Shown in pieces: positions 39,896-49,059 of a stretch of 64,000 nucleotides of DNA. Within the stretch, counting starts at the first letter, position 1, and each line of letters begins with the position of its first letter. The notes under the pieces were generated by a model. The model made no database searches. It was given only the letters and a program-made list of their open reading frames with translations, and was not told the origin of the DNA. Origin of the DNA: an uncultured Shewanella sp. (GTDB lineage Bacteria > Pseudomonadota > Gammaproteobacteria > Enterobacterales > Shewanellaceae). Where the stretch lies: NCBI RefSeq assembly GCF_947501665.1, contig NZ_CANMWS010000015.1, positions 62,001 to 126,000 of the forward strand, given 5' to 3'. The position numbers and the translations under genes were made by a program.

Positions 39896-41308
39896 TCATA
39901 ATGATTGAAGATATTGACATAGGGCTGCGAGTAGCTTTTGTTTGTGCTCATCACTCGTGCTTTCTTCAATGAGGTTTTCTAAATTAATCATGTAAGCAGG
40001 ATCATTGAGTCTATCTTGGCAAAATGTGCGCCACTTATCTTGTTCGTCTTGGCTAAGAGTTTCTGGATAATTACGTCCACGGTAACGAAATAGCATTTCT
40101 TCGAGTCTTTCATCATCAAAATCTAATGTTAATGCGGCAAGATTATTAGGTTGAGTATGTCTGATGATATCCATTTTCTCTTTATCAGCTTTACTGAAAA
40201 AACCGCCACTATATAGCTGAAGATCAGGATCTGTGATGGTGTGTTCATGGGGTAACTCAAATAAAGCAACGAGTTTCTCTCTGATCTCTGGATGTTGTTT
40301 CAGGCGCTTATATTGCTCTCTGGCAAAGGCTTTATCGATGGCCAAACGTTGCGCATTGTCATCGGTAAGTGTTTTTGCTGGCGCAACAAAAGGGCATTTA
40401 TTGATGTGCAATTGTTTGACACTTATCGGTAGCTCATTTTCTGCTAAATCACTCCGTTTGGTATACATACGGGTTTTAATTTCTTCAATCGATAGCTCAA
40501 TGAGTGGACTGATATCCATATTAAGGTTAATACAAATAACGGCATTTTTATTGGTGCTGTGATAGGCAACTGGAGCAATAATTGCGGTGCAACCATGAAT
40601 AGCACTAATTTTTGAACTCACATGAATAAGTGGTTTCATTTCTAGTACGTCAATATATTGATTGACTGTTTGTTTTCGTCTTAGACCAAAATAATATTCA
40701 AAGAGTTTAGGTTGGACTTGTTTGATTAATTTGGCGATGGCAATCGTGGCGTACACATCGGACATGGCATCATGTGCTTTCTCATGACTTAAATTGTTTG
40801 CTTGTGTCAGGGCTTCCAGTTTAAAACTGGGAGAGCCATCTTCTTTTTCAGGCCAAATAATCCCTTCGGGCCTGAATGCATAGCATGCACGAACTAAGTC
40901 AATGAGATCCCAGCGCGAATTACCGTTCTGCCATTCTCGTGCATAGGGATCAAAAAAATTGCGATATAAACCATAACGGGTCACTTCGTCATCAAATCGC
41001 AAGGAGTTATACCCGACGACACAAGTCTGTGATTGACTAAACAATTGATTAATTTGTGCCATAAATTCTGCTTCAGGCTTACCTTTTAAGTTTGCAAGCT
41101 GAGGTGTGATCCCAGTAATTAGGATGGCTTCGGGTGAAGGAAGGTAATCTTTGGCTTGTTGGCAATACACATTAATGGGTTCACCGATAATATTCAAATC
41201 CATATCGGTTCGAATACCAGCAAACTGTGAAGGGCGATCTTTAGCGGGATTGGCACCAAAAGTTTCATAGTCGTGCCAGAAAAAAGTGGGCTGTATAGTG
41301 GATGACAT
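39896..41308 (-). CDS. sbcB: Exodeoxyribonuclease I
   Basis: 470 residues from the ATG at 41308; a frame to 41353 exists but the shorter form puts MSSTIQPTFFWHDYETFG where the family starts. DEDDh exonuclease: Exo I motif WHDYETFGANPAKDRP, VVGYNSLRFDDEVTRYGLYRNFFD (Exo II), and SHEKAHDAMSDVYATIAIA (Exo III). SH3-like and C-terminal helical domains follow (residues ~200-470, RYRGRNYPETL). Degrades single-stranded DNA 3' to 5' in repair and recombination. Ribosome site weak at either start. Confidence 0.94.
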   Translation of the reverse strand: MSSTIQPTFFWHDYETFGANPAKDRPSQFAGIRTDMDLNIIGEPINVYCQQAKDYLPSPEAILITGITPQLANLKGKPEAEFMAQINQLFSQSQTCVVGYNSLRFDDEVTRYGLYRNFFDPYAREWQNGNSRWDLIDLVRACYAFRPEGIIWPEKEDGSPSFKLEALTQANNLSHEKAHDAMSDVYATIAIAKLIKQVQPKLFEYYFGLRRKQTVNQYIDVLEMKPLIHVSSKISAIHGCTAIIAPVAYHSTNKNAVICINLNMDISPLIELSIEEIKTRMYTKRSDLAENELPISVKQLHINKCPFVAPAKTLTDDNAQRLAIDKAFAREQYKRLKQHPEIREKLVALFELPHEHTITDPDLQLYSGGFFSKADKEKMDIIRHTQPNNLAALTLDFDDERLEEMLFRYRGRNYPETLSQDEQDKWRTFCQDRLNDPAYMINLENLIEESTSDEHKQKLLAALCQYLQSL

Positions 41309-41483
41309 GGATGTGTCGCTGCAGTAATAAGTTGATGAATGTAATGATAACATTAAACATTAGATTGATGCGGTAATCTCAAGATTAATTCCTATTGACA
41401 GCAGACAATAGTCGATGTGAGTTTAGATGCTGGTAAACGGGCTTAGTTTTTGTGGTAAGCCAGCTTTAAGGGAGGGGAATCGC

Positions 41484-41585
41484 ATGGGAAAAATGGACTT
41501 AATAGAAAATAGCTATCTTTGTTTTTATGGGGCTGAGTATAAAGAACGCCATTTTGAATTGATGCTGTATTCTCAGGTTTCTTAA
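41484..41585 (+). CDS. Candidate small protein (33 residues)
   Basis: A frame MGKMDLIENSYLCFYGAEYK and 13 more residues, ending at TAA, begins 10 bp after a near-perfect Shine-Dalgarno (GGAGGGG at 41471-41477), stronger than that of most genes here. No domain known. It stands in the gap between sbcB (minus) and rlmA (plus), 47 bp upstream of rlmA. It could be a leader peptide of rlmA or a chance frame. Confidence is limited by length. Confidence 0.35.
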   Translation: MGKMDLIENSYLCFYGAEYKERHFELMLYSQVS

Positions 41586-41632
41586 GTATAAAATGCAGCG
41601 AATTTTCTTATTGCTAATAACTAGGACTCAAA

Positions 41633-42457
41633 ATGAGATACCGTTGTCCCTTATGCAGTCAATCATTAGTACTGCAAGATAAGAGTTGGCGCTGCCAAAA
41701 CAATCATGTATTTGATTGTGCGAAAGAGGGCTATGTTAACTTATTACCTGTACAGAAAAAGAACTCCAAAGATCCTGGGGATAATAAACCTATGATTGTT
41801 GCCCGTAGAGAGTTTCTCAATAAAGGTTATTATCAACGATTAAGTGATCGTGTTAACGAGTTGGCACAGAGGTTTGCGCTTGATAAGACATCGGGTTTAG
41901 ATATCGGTTGTGGTGAGGGGTATTACAGTCATCGTTTGTTTGAAGCGATGCAAACATCAGTAGCAAAAAATACACCTTTTTCATTAAATGGATTAGATAT
42001 TTCTAAATCGGCACTTAAATCTGCTTCAAAGCGTTATTCTCATATTAATTTTTGTGTTGCAAGTGCTTTTGAAATGCCTTTTTTTGATGAGAGTTTTGAT
42101 TTCATGTTGCGGATCTATGCCCCTTCTCTCGATAAAGAGTTACGACGAACCATGAAGCAAGATGGGATTTTATTGACGGTTTCAGCCGGGCCTATGCATC
42201 ACTTCGCCCTTAAACAATTAATATACGATGAACCAGCATTACACACGCAGGAGAAAAGTACTATACAAGGCTTTGAATTGCTTCATCATGAGCAACTAGA
42301 GTGGGTACTAGAAATGGATAATGAGCAGGATATTACTCATTTCCTTAATATGACACCTTATGCGTGGAAATTAACGGATGAGCAAAAACAGGGGTTAGCC
42401 AATCAAGGGCTAATGTGCCAACTTGATTTTAAAATAGAGATTTTTAAAGCTATTTAA
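41633..42457 (+). CDS. rlmA: 23S rRNA (guanine-N1)-methyltransferase
   Basis: 274 residues. N-terminal zinc finger (YRCPLCSQSL, WRCQNNHVFDCAKEGYVNLL) and a Rossmann SAM domain with GLDIGCGEGYYS. NSKDPGDNKPMIVARREFLNKGYY is the RlmA signature between them. Methylates G745 of 23S rRNA in E. coli; related proteins confer drug tolerance in Gram-positives. Single gene. The start ATG is fixed by the zinc finger right at the N-terminus. Confidence 0.93.
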   Translation: MRYRCPLCSQSLVLQDKSWRCQNNHVFDCAKEGYVNLLPVQKKNSKDPGDNKPMIVARREFLNKGYYQRLSDRVNELAQRFALDKTSGLDIGCGEGYYSHRLFEAMQTSVAKNTPFSLNGLDISKSALKSASKRYSHINFCVASAFEMPFFDESFDFMLRIYAPSLDKELRRTMKQDGILLTVSAGPMHHFALKQLIYDEPALHTQEKSTIQGFELLHHEQLEWVLEMDNEQDITHFLNMTPYAWKLTDEQKQGLANQGLMCQLDFKIEIFKAI

Positions 42458-42860
42458 ACGCTGTTAAAGGCGAACTTTTTGCTGGGGTTGAGGTAGTATT
42501 ATTTTTTATATCAAAAACTGAATATTTTATTCTAGTCTATCCATATAGGTACTGAATAGTTTAACTCATTGTTTGTATTCTTTGTTTTAATAAGTCTCTC
42601 GGTATGCGAACTTTATTTTATACAGAATTGTGTTGAAATTTGAAGCAACTGACCGAAATGTAAGTGAAAATATCTGTTCTTATGGTTTTATTGTTTGTTG
42701 ACTTATCCTGTGAATAGGTTATAGTTAATTCAGCTTGAAAGTTGGGCTTATTTATGTGTGTTTCAATACGACCTGTTCGTCCTGTCAACATTAAGTAAAC
42801 CGGCATTTTCCAGCGTTACCGCCGTTAAGGCTTTAATTTATATATACAGGATTTAATACC
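42458..42860. other. Region between rlmA and the cold-shock gene (403 bp)
   Basis: Contains the promoter at 42698 and then a leader of about 130 nt for the cold-shock gene. The first 240 bp are AT-rich with no gene; a minus frame at 42618-42806 has no family features. Confidence 0.5.
42698..42725 (+). promoter_or_regulatory. Promoter of the cold-shock gene with long leader
   Basis: TTGACT (42698-42703), 16-bp spacer, TATAGT (42720-42725). Start of transcription near 42732 would give a leader of about 130 nt, close to the length of the thermosensing leader of E. coli cspA. Confidence 0.55.
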
Positions 42861-43067
42861 ATGTCACAAACTACTGGTATCGTTAAGTGGTTCAACTCTG
42901 ATAAAGGTTTCGGATTCATCGAGCAAGAATCAGGCCCAGATGTTTTTGTACACTTCCGTGCAATCAACTCAGACGGTTTCAAAACTCTTGACGAAGGTCA
43001 AAAAGTTTCTTTCACCGTTACTCAAGGCCAAAAAGGCCCTCAAGCTGAAAACGTTACTGTCGTTTAA
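42861..43067 (+). CDS. CspA-family cold-shock protein
   Basis: 68 residues, single cold-shock domain: [17 protein letters not shown] contains RNP1 (KGFGFI, 15-20) and VFVHFRAI contains RNP2 (28-32). Binds single-stranded nucleic acid, acting as an RNA chaperone. Normal length. AGGATTT precedes the ATG. The long leader suggests post-transcriptional control, as in cold-induced members; it may be constitutive instead. Confidence 0.95.
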   Translation: MSQTTGIVKWFNSDKGFGFIEQESGPDVFVHFRAINSDGFKTLDEGQKVSFTVTQGQKGPQAENVTVV

Positions 43068-43456
43068 GTTTGAAAATTTTACCTAGCTAATTTTCTTAGC
43101 TAAGTAGACAAAGATTCCTAAGAGCTGTGTTTAACACGGCTCTTTTTTCTTTTCTCATTTTATGTTTTTTCCTCTTTCATACTATTACTCTCTTTAATCG
43201 CAGATGATGTCAATTTTCATCGCGTCTAAGAGCAATTTATTCAGCCATATTTTTCCAGTCGTTTTAAATCAACCTAAGTCAATATGTGATCATTTAGCGG
43301 GAATGAAAAATACGGTAAACAAGATCGTTAATGACTTCAGTTTTGACAGACACTTGTACCATCCATGGTGGTCGCGACTGTTTGACCTCAACATTATAGA
43401 AGGGCGTTTTCTAATCAGTTGAGGAGCTGGGGCTTTTAGGTAAGATGTAGATGTAT
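43068..43456. other. Region downstream of the cold-shock gene (389 bp)
   Basis: Holds two hairpins right after the gene (TAGCTAA/TTAGCTA near 43084-43102, and the terminator at 43120). A 72-codon plus frame at 43204-43422 is unsupported: no ribosome site, no known domain. The rest is featureless. Confidence 0.4.
43120..43150 (+). terminator. Intrinsic terminator of the cold-shock gene
   Basis: AAGAGCTGTGTT (43120-43131) pairs with AACACGGCTCTT (43133-43144), followed by a T-rich tail. Confidence 0.85.
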
Positions 43457-44092
43457 TTACTTGTTTTCTATACGCTTTTTAAAGCTGGCTTTAGTCGCTT
43501 CATCGGCTTGACTGTACCAAAAATCGAGCATTTGTCCTACATTGACTTGGCTATTTGTAGGTGTTGAAGCGTTGGTTCCCCTTGATTGAGCTGGCATGTT
43601 TGTCGGGGTATCAATGGCGAGTGCTCCCAGTGCTGCAGGCTGATTAGTGTTATTATAAGTGGCTATTTCAGTTTCATAATCACGGCCAAATTGTAAGCCT
43701 TTTTTCATCAACTTACCTTGCTCAAAAGGAACGGCATTGCCTTTTTTATCCGTTAATGTCAATTGAGGCTTATGATTAAATTGCTGCGCTGCATTCATGG
43801 TGCGTAAATTGGGTAAGGTAAGCGAATATGAGGTATCGAAACCTTTAAAGCTCATAATAATGATATCAGAGTCAAATGAGCTTTCTTGATCTTGCTGATA
43901 AAAATTGCCTTGATATCGAAAAGCAATTTGATTGGCACCATTGGGTAATGTTAACTCTTCATTGCCTGAAGCTTCTTTTCCATTGACTAAAATGAGATCT
44001 GAATTATAAGGCATTTTAAGAGAGATATTGGCTAAAACTGGAAAACCAACACTGAGTGTTATAAGAGCTGCAAACAAAGGGACTTTTTTCAT
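43457..44092 (-). CDS. DUF2057 (YccT/CsgI-like) periplasmic protein
   Basis: 211 residues. Signal peptide (VPLFAALITLSVGFPVLA) followed by LKMPYNSDLILVNGKEA, LPNGANQIAFRYQGNF and PQLTLTDKKGNAVPF, the DUF2057 pattern. E. coli YccT/CsgI is a periplasmic inhibitor of curli assembly; whether that role holds here is unknown, as no curli genes are in view. The C-terminal 60 residues are Asn/Thr-rich and end in a charged helix. Single gene, divergent from corA. Confidence 0.82.
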   Translation of the reverse strand: MKKVPLFAALITLSVGFPVLANISLKMPYNSDLILVNGKEASGNEELTLPNGANQIAFRYQGNFYQQDQESSFDSDIIIMSFKGFDTSYSLTLPNLRTMNAAQQFNHKPQLTLTDKKGNAVPFEQGKLMKKGLQFGRDYETEIATYNNTNQPAALGALAIDTPTNMPAQSRGTNASTPTNSQVNVGQMLDFWYSQADEATKASFKKRIENK

Positions 44093-44532
44093 AATTTATC
44101 CAATTGATGATTATAAAGTTTAATAAAAGTTAATATTTATCATAGCATCGGTCAACAAGCCTGAATACGGAAAAATGTCTACTTTACCTGCTTTTTTACT
44201 TTGGAAAGAGACGATAAAACACAATTGTACCAGAATGGTTAGTAACTTGTTTTCCTTAAGTTTTTTTTGTTGAATTTATGGGCTGAAAATTTGCTACTAA
44301 TAAGATGTGTGAATGAAACGGTGCTCATTTATATTGAGCTTAATGGATTATAGACTTGAGGTTGTCATGGTTGTGCTGATAAACAAGGCTTTGACGCTAT
44401 GATTAAACTACAATAGACATAATATTTGTTCATTTGAGTATATTAGCCTTATGCGGGACTTGCTAATAGGGTAAAATGCCTGAAGTTTTTTAGTATTTGC
44501 ATTTTTATAAAAAAGTGTCTTTGGGGGGAAAT
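44093..44532. other. Divergent region between DUF2057 gene and corA (440 bp)
   Basis: AT-rich, holding two promoters by position. No operator, riboswitch-like fold or small gene stands out by eye. The corA ribosome site TTGGGGGGAA lies at its right end. Confidence 0.4.
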
Positions 44533-45480
44533 ATGATAACAGCCTATGTCTATGAAGATCGTCACCTTACGATCAGTGAATTAAACATACTGGATACTAT
44601 TCCTCCTGGTACCATTTGGTTAGATCTTTATAAACCTGATGAGGAAGAGCGCATTTGGCTCAGTGGCTTTTCGGTTGAAGAGGTACCAGATGAAGAGGAT
44701 ATTAATGAAATTGAAGCTTCTGCACGCTTCTATCAGAATAAAGATGGGCTACACATTAACTCACTTTTTCCACAAAGAGCAGGGCAAGATGTGAGAGGAG
44801 TTAACGTATCATTTAATTTGAGAGATAACTTTTTATTAACCATACGCGAGGAAGAAGTTGGTTTAATACGCTTGTTACGTAACTATCTACGCTTAGGTCG
44901 GATTGAAGTGGCGACGCCTCAAGGGCTTTTTTTAGAGCTGTTTAATTTAAAAGTCGATTATCTTTCTGATTTAATCGAAGATGTTTATACAGTATTAGAA
45001 AACGTCAGTGAAGAAGTCTTTAAAAATGAAGAATTGGATGATGTGTTTAAACTGATTACTCGTCAAGAAGATTCTAATGGGAAAATCCGTTTAAGTTTGT
45101 TAGATACTCAACGTTCATTGCGGTATATGCAGAGGTACTATCGAGGTCAGTTATCTGATCATGATCTAAAAGATTTACGCGAAATGTTGTCTGATATTGA
45201 GTCTCTAATGCCTCATAGCCAATTTATTTTTGATAAATTAAACTTTTTATTAGATGCGGCAATGGGCTTTAGTGGTTTACAACAAAATAAAATTATTAAA
45301 ATTTTCTCTGTTGCAGCTGTCGTGTTCCTTCCTCCAACCGTTATCGCGAGCAGTTATGGAATGAACTTTGTCAATATGCCTGAATTGGAATGGTATTTGG
45401 GTTATCCAATGGCAGTGATGATGATGATTGGCAGTGCTGCTGGAACGTACTTTTTCTTTAAACGTAAAGGTTGGCTTTAA
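44533..45480 (+). CDS. corA: Magnesium/divalent-cation transporter CorA
   Basis: 315 residues from the ATG at 44533, chosen for the strong GGGGGGAA site; the frame opens 36 bp earlier. Large acidic cytoplasmic funnel (about 1-255) and two C-terminal membrane helices, with the selectivity motif YGMNFVNMPELEW. The length and the end KRKGWL match enteric CorA. Pentameric uptake channel for Mg2+ (also Co2+, Ni2+). Its stop lies 15 bp from a convergent DUF3135 gene. Confidence 0.95.
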   Translation: MITAYVYEDRHLTISELNILDTIPPGTIWLDLYKPDEEERIWLSGFSVEEVPDEEDINEIEASARFYQNKDGLHINSLFPQRAGQDVRGVNVSFNLRDNFLLTIREEEVGLIRLLRNYLRLGRIEVATPQGLFLELFNLKVDYLSDLIEDVYTVLENVSEEVFKNEELDDVFKLITRQEDSNGKIRLSLLDTQRSLRYMQRYYRGQLSDHDLKDLREMLSDIESLMPHSQFIFDKLNFLLDAAMGFSGLQQNKIIKIFSVAAVVFLPPTVIASSYGMNFVNMPELEWYLGYPMAVMMMIGSAAGTYFFFKRKGWL

Positions 45481-45495
45481 TTTCGCTTACCAAGA

Positions 45496-45801
45496 CTACA
45501 CTGGTTCAAATGTGAGTATGCAAGCCGGTATGTTCCCTGTGTCTGCTTGCTCTATCACAGAAGATAAATGATTAAGTTTTTCTGTTAGAATGGTCATTGC
45601 TACATAGCTTCTTTCATTGGCACTGTGGCAACGACTCAATCGAAGCATCAGGTTGTGCTGTATACAGGTGAGTTGATGTCGGTGGCATTCGTGAGTCGCT
45701 GTTATGATTGCTTGAGTGTATTGTTCTTGAAGTTTATCTAATGCTTCAGGATCGTGTTTGGCTAACCATTTTAATTCATCAAAAGGGGGTAATGGCTCCA
45801 T
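45496..45801 (-). CDS. DUF3135 family protein
   Basis: 101 residues beginning MEPLPPFDELKWLAKHDPEALDKL, the usual DUF3135 start. Predicted all-helical and soluble, with several Cys/His (ATHECHRHQLTCIQHN) that may be coincidental. Function unknown; found in vibrios and relatives. Convergent with corA. The TTCCTT complement just upstream (GGAAAG) supports this start. Confidence 0.75.
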   Translation of the reverse strand: MEPLPPFDELKWLAKHDPEALDKLQEQYTQAIITATHECHRHQLTCIQHNLMLRLSRCHSANERSYVAMTILTEKLNHLSSVIEQADTGNIPACILTFEPV

Positions 45802-45945
45802 TTTCTTTCCTTATTTATTCTTATAATCAGTTAACGTTAGTCTATTTTTTCATTTTTATCGAGCTAGCTGAGCGCTTTATATTTACTTTATAAATACATA
45901 CCTTTTACAATGAGATAATTTCAATTGTTTAGATGTAGGACGTAT

Positions 45946-46641
45946 ATGGATTTTATTGAAGTATATGAGAATGCTATCCCTGAAAGCTTGTGCGATGAGT
46001 TGATGCTGACTTTGAATAAACATAAAGGAACGGTAAGAGGGAGAACCGGCCATGGTGTTGACTTAGATAAAAAAGACAGCTTAGATTTAACATTAGACAG
46101 TTTTGCTGATTTGAATGAATTAAGAAATACATTGTTGACTCATGCATTAAAGCCTATTACACAATATTTCGATAAATATTCGCTGGCTCTAATGGGAGCC
46201 GTTTCAGTGAATGTCGCTGATGAAAAAGGAGACCCTGTTACTCTAACACCTGATAATTATGATGAATTGGGTAGACCAAGAGCCCAAGCATTAGTGAAAT
46301 ACCTCTACCGTAGCGGTTCGATTAATATTCAAAAATATCAACAAAATAAAGGAGGTTACCCTCATTGGCATTCTGAACAGTTTCCTCAATTAAATCATAA
46401 TGAAGCTTTACATCGTGTGGTACTTTATATGCTGTATTTAAATGATATTGAAGAGGGGGGAGAAACTGAGTTTTTTTATCAGAATAAAAAGCTCAAACCG
46501 AAAAAAGGCACTATGGTTATTGCTCCTGCGGCTTTTACACATAGCCATCGCGGGCTCACACCGATTAGTGATGATAAATACATTGCGACTTCTTGGGTGA
46601 TGTTTAATCGTGCTGAACAGTTATATGCTCAAATTAAGTAA
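45946..46641 (+). CDS. 2OG-Fe(II) oxygenase, prolyl-4-hydroxylase-like
   Basis: 231 residues from the ATG at 45946 (AGGA upstream); a TTG 21 bp earlier is less likely. DSBH core: YPHWHSEQFP provides the first His/acidic pair, AAFTHSHRGL the distal His, and KYIATSWVMF the end of the fold; GGETEFFYQNKKLKPKKG is typical of P4H/PKHD proteins. Substrate unknown. Single gene, 71 bp from the convergent sensor kinase gene. Confidence 0.8.
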   Translation: MDFIEVYENAIPESLCDELMLTLNKHKGTVRGRTGHGVDLDKKDSLDLTLDSFADLNELRNTLLTHALKPITQYFDKYSLALMGAVSVNVADEKGDPVTLTPDNYDELGRPRAQALVKYLYRSGSINIQKYQQNKGGYPHWHSEQFPQLNHNEALHRVVLYMLYLNDIEEGGETEFFYQNKKLKPKKGTMVIAPAAFTHSHRGLTPISDDKYIATSWVMFNRAEQLYAQIK

Positions 46642-46712
46642 AGTGGATATTGTTCAGGGCTCAGTCCATTACTATTTAACATCTTGTTTTATGGTTTTTT
46701 AGAATAGGTTAT

Positions 46713-48062
46713 TCATACTGGAATAGAAATTCTAAAACAAGCGCCTTCTAGTGTCGATGTTTCAATAGAAAGGCTGCCGCCGTAGCTGGTGATAATTTCA
46801 TGACACACTGCAAGTCCAATACCTTGGCCTGCTTGCTGTGTGTCGGCCCTGACTCCACGTTGAATTATTTTTTTGCGGATATTTTCATCTACACCTGGAC
46901 CATCATCTTCGACGACGAGTTCAAATTGTCCTTCATCATTGAAATATGAGGATACGGATACTCGACTAATACATAATTTAAACGCATTTTCCATTAAGTT
47001 TCCGCATAATTCCATTAAATCACCTTTGTCACCAGGAAAAACATGATCGCTATTGATGCTTGCTTCAAACTGTACTCGTTTATCTTTGTAAACCTTAAAT
47101 AGCATCTGTGACAATTGTTCAACCAGAGGCGCAATATGTGTCTGTTCTTGTTTGAGTCCTTTGCGCCCAAGCATTGCGCGTCTTAATTGGTATTTGACCA
47201 GTTGATCCATTTGGCTGACTTGTTCCATGATTTTTTCACCGACATGATTTCGGTCTAATGTTTTATCATCGGTAATAGCATGGACCGCAGCTAAACGTGT
47301 TTTAAGGCTATGGGCAAGATCATTCATAGCATTTTGGTATCTTTCTTGCTGAGCACTGGATTGTTGTAATAGTTGGTTAAGTGCTTGAGTGACGCCTTCA
47401 AGCTCAACAGGGTAGCCATCAGAGAGAGATTTAGATTTACCACTATTGATGGAATGCAATTCATTCCTTAATCTTACAAGGGGACTCATTCCCCAATACG
47501 CGGCACTGATCAATAAGACTAATGCGAGGGCGAGGACCATGCCTAAACGCAAATAAGTGCGGCGACTAAATTGGTCATATTCTTGCTCCAACTTTTGGGC
47601 ATCTTTCATGACAAGGAGGTTATAATGCCCACCGGCTAAATTAAAGGTCAATAAATAAACAAAGTAGCCTTTTGAATCTGCCAATGTCAGATAATAGGGA
47701 GGAGACTCGTATCGAATACTATTAAAGCGTTCGCAAGTATCAAATAGGCCTCGATCGACAGCAAGTGAAGAGGTCCAAACTTGTTTAAAATTATCATCGC
47801 AACTGGCAATGATGTATTTTTCAGGCGTGGCGTTATTATTTCGCCATTCGGTGGTATCTGGAATTAAGTTATGTTCTCTTAATTCTGCTGCCACTTTTGG
47901 AATTTCTGAAATGAGTTTGGCTGTTTCTTCATTGTAGTTATTTTGTGCATGTAAAATATTGGTAAGCCAAGCTAATGCAAAGCCAACTAAAGCAATAATG
48001 GACAATGAGGTGAGAAACATCCGTGTTAACAGACGTTTCTTGAAAAGCGTATTTAACTGCAT
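46713..48062 (-). CDS. PhoQ-like sensor histidine kinase
   Basis: 449 residues: membrane segment 1 at about 15-36, periplasmic sensor domain to about 168, membrane segment 2 at about 172-192, then HAMP-like linker, H box DLAHSLKTRLAAV (phospho-His 251), N box ELCGNLMENAFKL, and G boxes VVEDDGPGVD and GQGIGLAVCHEI. PhoQ of E. coli has P where this one has R256 in the H box. Overlaps the regulator gene by 10 bp, so the two are coupled. Related marine pairs (CarRS/VprAB type) govern lipid A and biofilm; the signal here is unknown. Confidence 0.88.
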   Translation of the reverse strand: MQLNTLFKKRLLTRMFLTSLSIIALVGFALAWLTNILHAQNNYNEETAKLISEIPKVAAELREHNLIPDTTEWRNNNATPEKYIIASCDDNFKQVWTSSLAVDRGLFDTCERFNSIRYESPPYYLTLADSKGYFVYLLTFNLAGGHYNLLVMKDAQKLEQEYDQFSRRTYLRLGMVLALALVLLISAAYWGMSPLVRLRNELHSINSGKSKSLSDGYPVELEGVTQALNQLLQQSSAQQERYQNAMNDLAHSLKTRLAAVHAITDDKTLDRNHVGEKIMEQVSQMDQLVKYQLRRAMLGRKGLKQEQTHIAPLVEQLSQMLFKVYKDKRVQFEASINSDHVFPGDKGDLMELCGNLMENAFKLCISRVSVSSYFNDEGQFELVVEDDGPGVDENIRKKIIQRGVRADTQQAGQGIGLAVCHEIITSYGGSLSIETSTLEGACFRISIPV

Positions 48063-48727
48063 GGCAAGTTAAATTTGTAGCCTTGACCTCGAATGGTGGC
48101 AATGGGGTTTTCAATTCCTTCTTTAGAGAGTTTTTTTCGTAATCGACTGACCATGACTTCGATGGTATTAGGATCCCCTTCTTTATCAGCATAGATCACA
48201 TCTAAAAGGCGTTGTTTGGCAACAACTTCATGGCAATGTCGCATTAAATATTCTAGAATTTGATATTCAAAAGCAGTCACTTCCATTGGGACGTCATGTA
48301 GACTCAGTTGCTTAGCGGCTAAGTCTAATGCTAAAGGGCCACTGTTAATGACGGGTTTAACAAACCCTGCACTGCGACGTACGAGAGCATCTAACCTTGC
48401 AACAAGTTCTTCTTTTTGAAAGGGCTTAACTAAATAATCGTCTGCACCTGCATTTAATCCTTCAACCTTATCTTGCCAATTTACTCGTGCGGTTAAAATA
48501 AGAATTGGTGCTTTTAAATCATTGTCACGCAATTTTTGGATTAAACTGATCCCATCTTCATCGGGCAAGCCTAAATCTATGATAGCCACATCAATGGGAT
48601 AATTAGTGGCTTGATAGAAGCCTTCTTTGGCTGTGGGGGCGGTTTGTACTTGATTTCCCAATTCACTAAGTTGTACTTGTAAATGGTGGGATAGGATAGG
48701 ATCATCCTCAACAACCAAAATCCTCAT
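48053..48727 (-). CDS. PhoP-like response regulator
   Basis: 224 residues from the ATG at 48727; a 33-bp extension upstream is unconserved. OmpR family: RILVVEDD, phospho-acceptor D51 in IIDLGLPDEDG, LTARVNWQDKVEG and LVKPFQKEEL in the receiver domain; winged helix with TAFEYQILEYLM and VMVSRLRKKL, ending GQGYKF. Very like PhoP (the INWQDKVE stretch is a PhoP mark). First gene of the pair with the kinase. Likely target sites are the repeats at 48818-48848 upstream. Confidence 0.9.
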   Translation of the reverse strand: MRILVVEDDPILSHHLQVQLSELGNQVQTAPTAKEGFYQATNYPIDVAIIDLGLPDEDGISLIQKLRDNDLKAPILILTARVNWQDKVEGLNAGADDYLVKPFQKEELVARLDALVRRSAGFVKPVINSGPLALDLAAKQLSLHDVPMEVTAFEYQILEYLMRHCHEVVAKQRLLDVIYADKEGDPNTIEVMVSRLRKKLSKEGIENPIATIRGQGYKFNLPCS

Positions 48728-49059
48728 AATTTGCGTCCTTAAGGGCTTTGATATCAACAAATAAGTAAAAATAAGTTTCTACATATTTGTGATTTGATTT
48801 TTATTCATGTTTATCACTCAGTATAAACCAAGTTCTATGAGTATAAACTTAACCGTGGCTGAATTTAAACGAATCGTTAATGCTTTATTATACCTAAGCC
48901 ATAAAAAGATGCGAAACCCTATAGCGATATAGAAAGACAAAATGCTGGTAAAGTGAGATTGCTGAAGGCATAAAGAGGAAAAAATGACTTATTACTAGGT
49001 TTATAGTAACTTTTTAGTTAAAATCTAGTAAATTAAAATGTATCCACTTTGAGTTTTAG
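48728..49059. other. Divergent region upstream of phoP-like gene (332 bp)
   Basis: Contains the promoter of the PhoP/PhoQ-like pair (minus) and that of the binding-protein gene (plus). Direct repeats are listed separately. No small gene seen. Confidence 0.45.
48818..48848 (-). promoter_or_regulatory. Direct repeats, candidate autoregulatory site
   Basis: On the minus strand GTTTATACTCA (48848-48838) and GTTTATACTGA (48828-48818) recur exactly 20 bp apart, about two helical turns. Each contains GTTTA, the core of the enteric PhoP box, though the spacing differs from the enteric 11-bp period. They lie 91-121 bp before the PhoP-like start. Confidence 0.4.

Noticed and set aside
43204..43422. 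72-codon frame downstream of the cold-shock gene
   Set aside because: No ribosome site, no recognised domain; left as part of the intergenic region.
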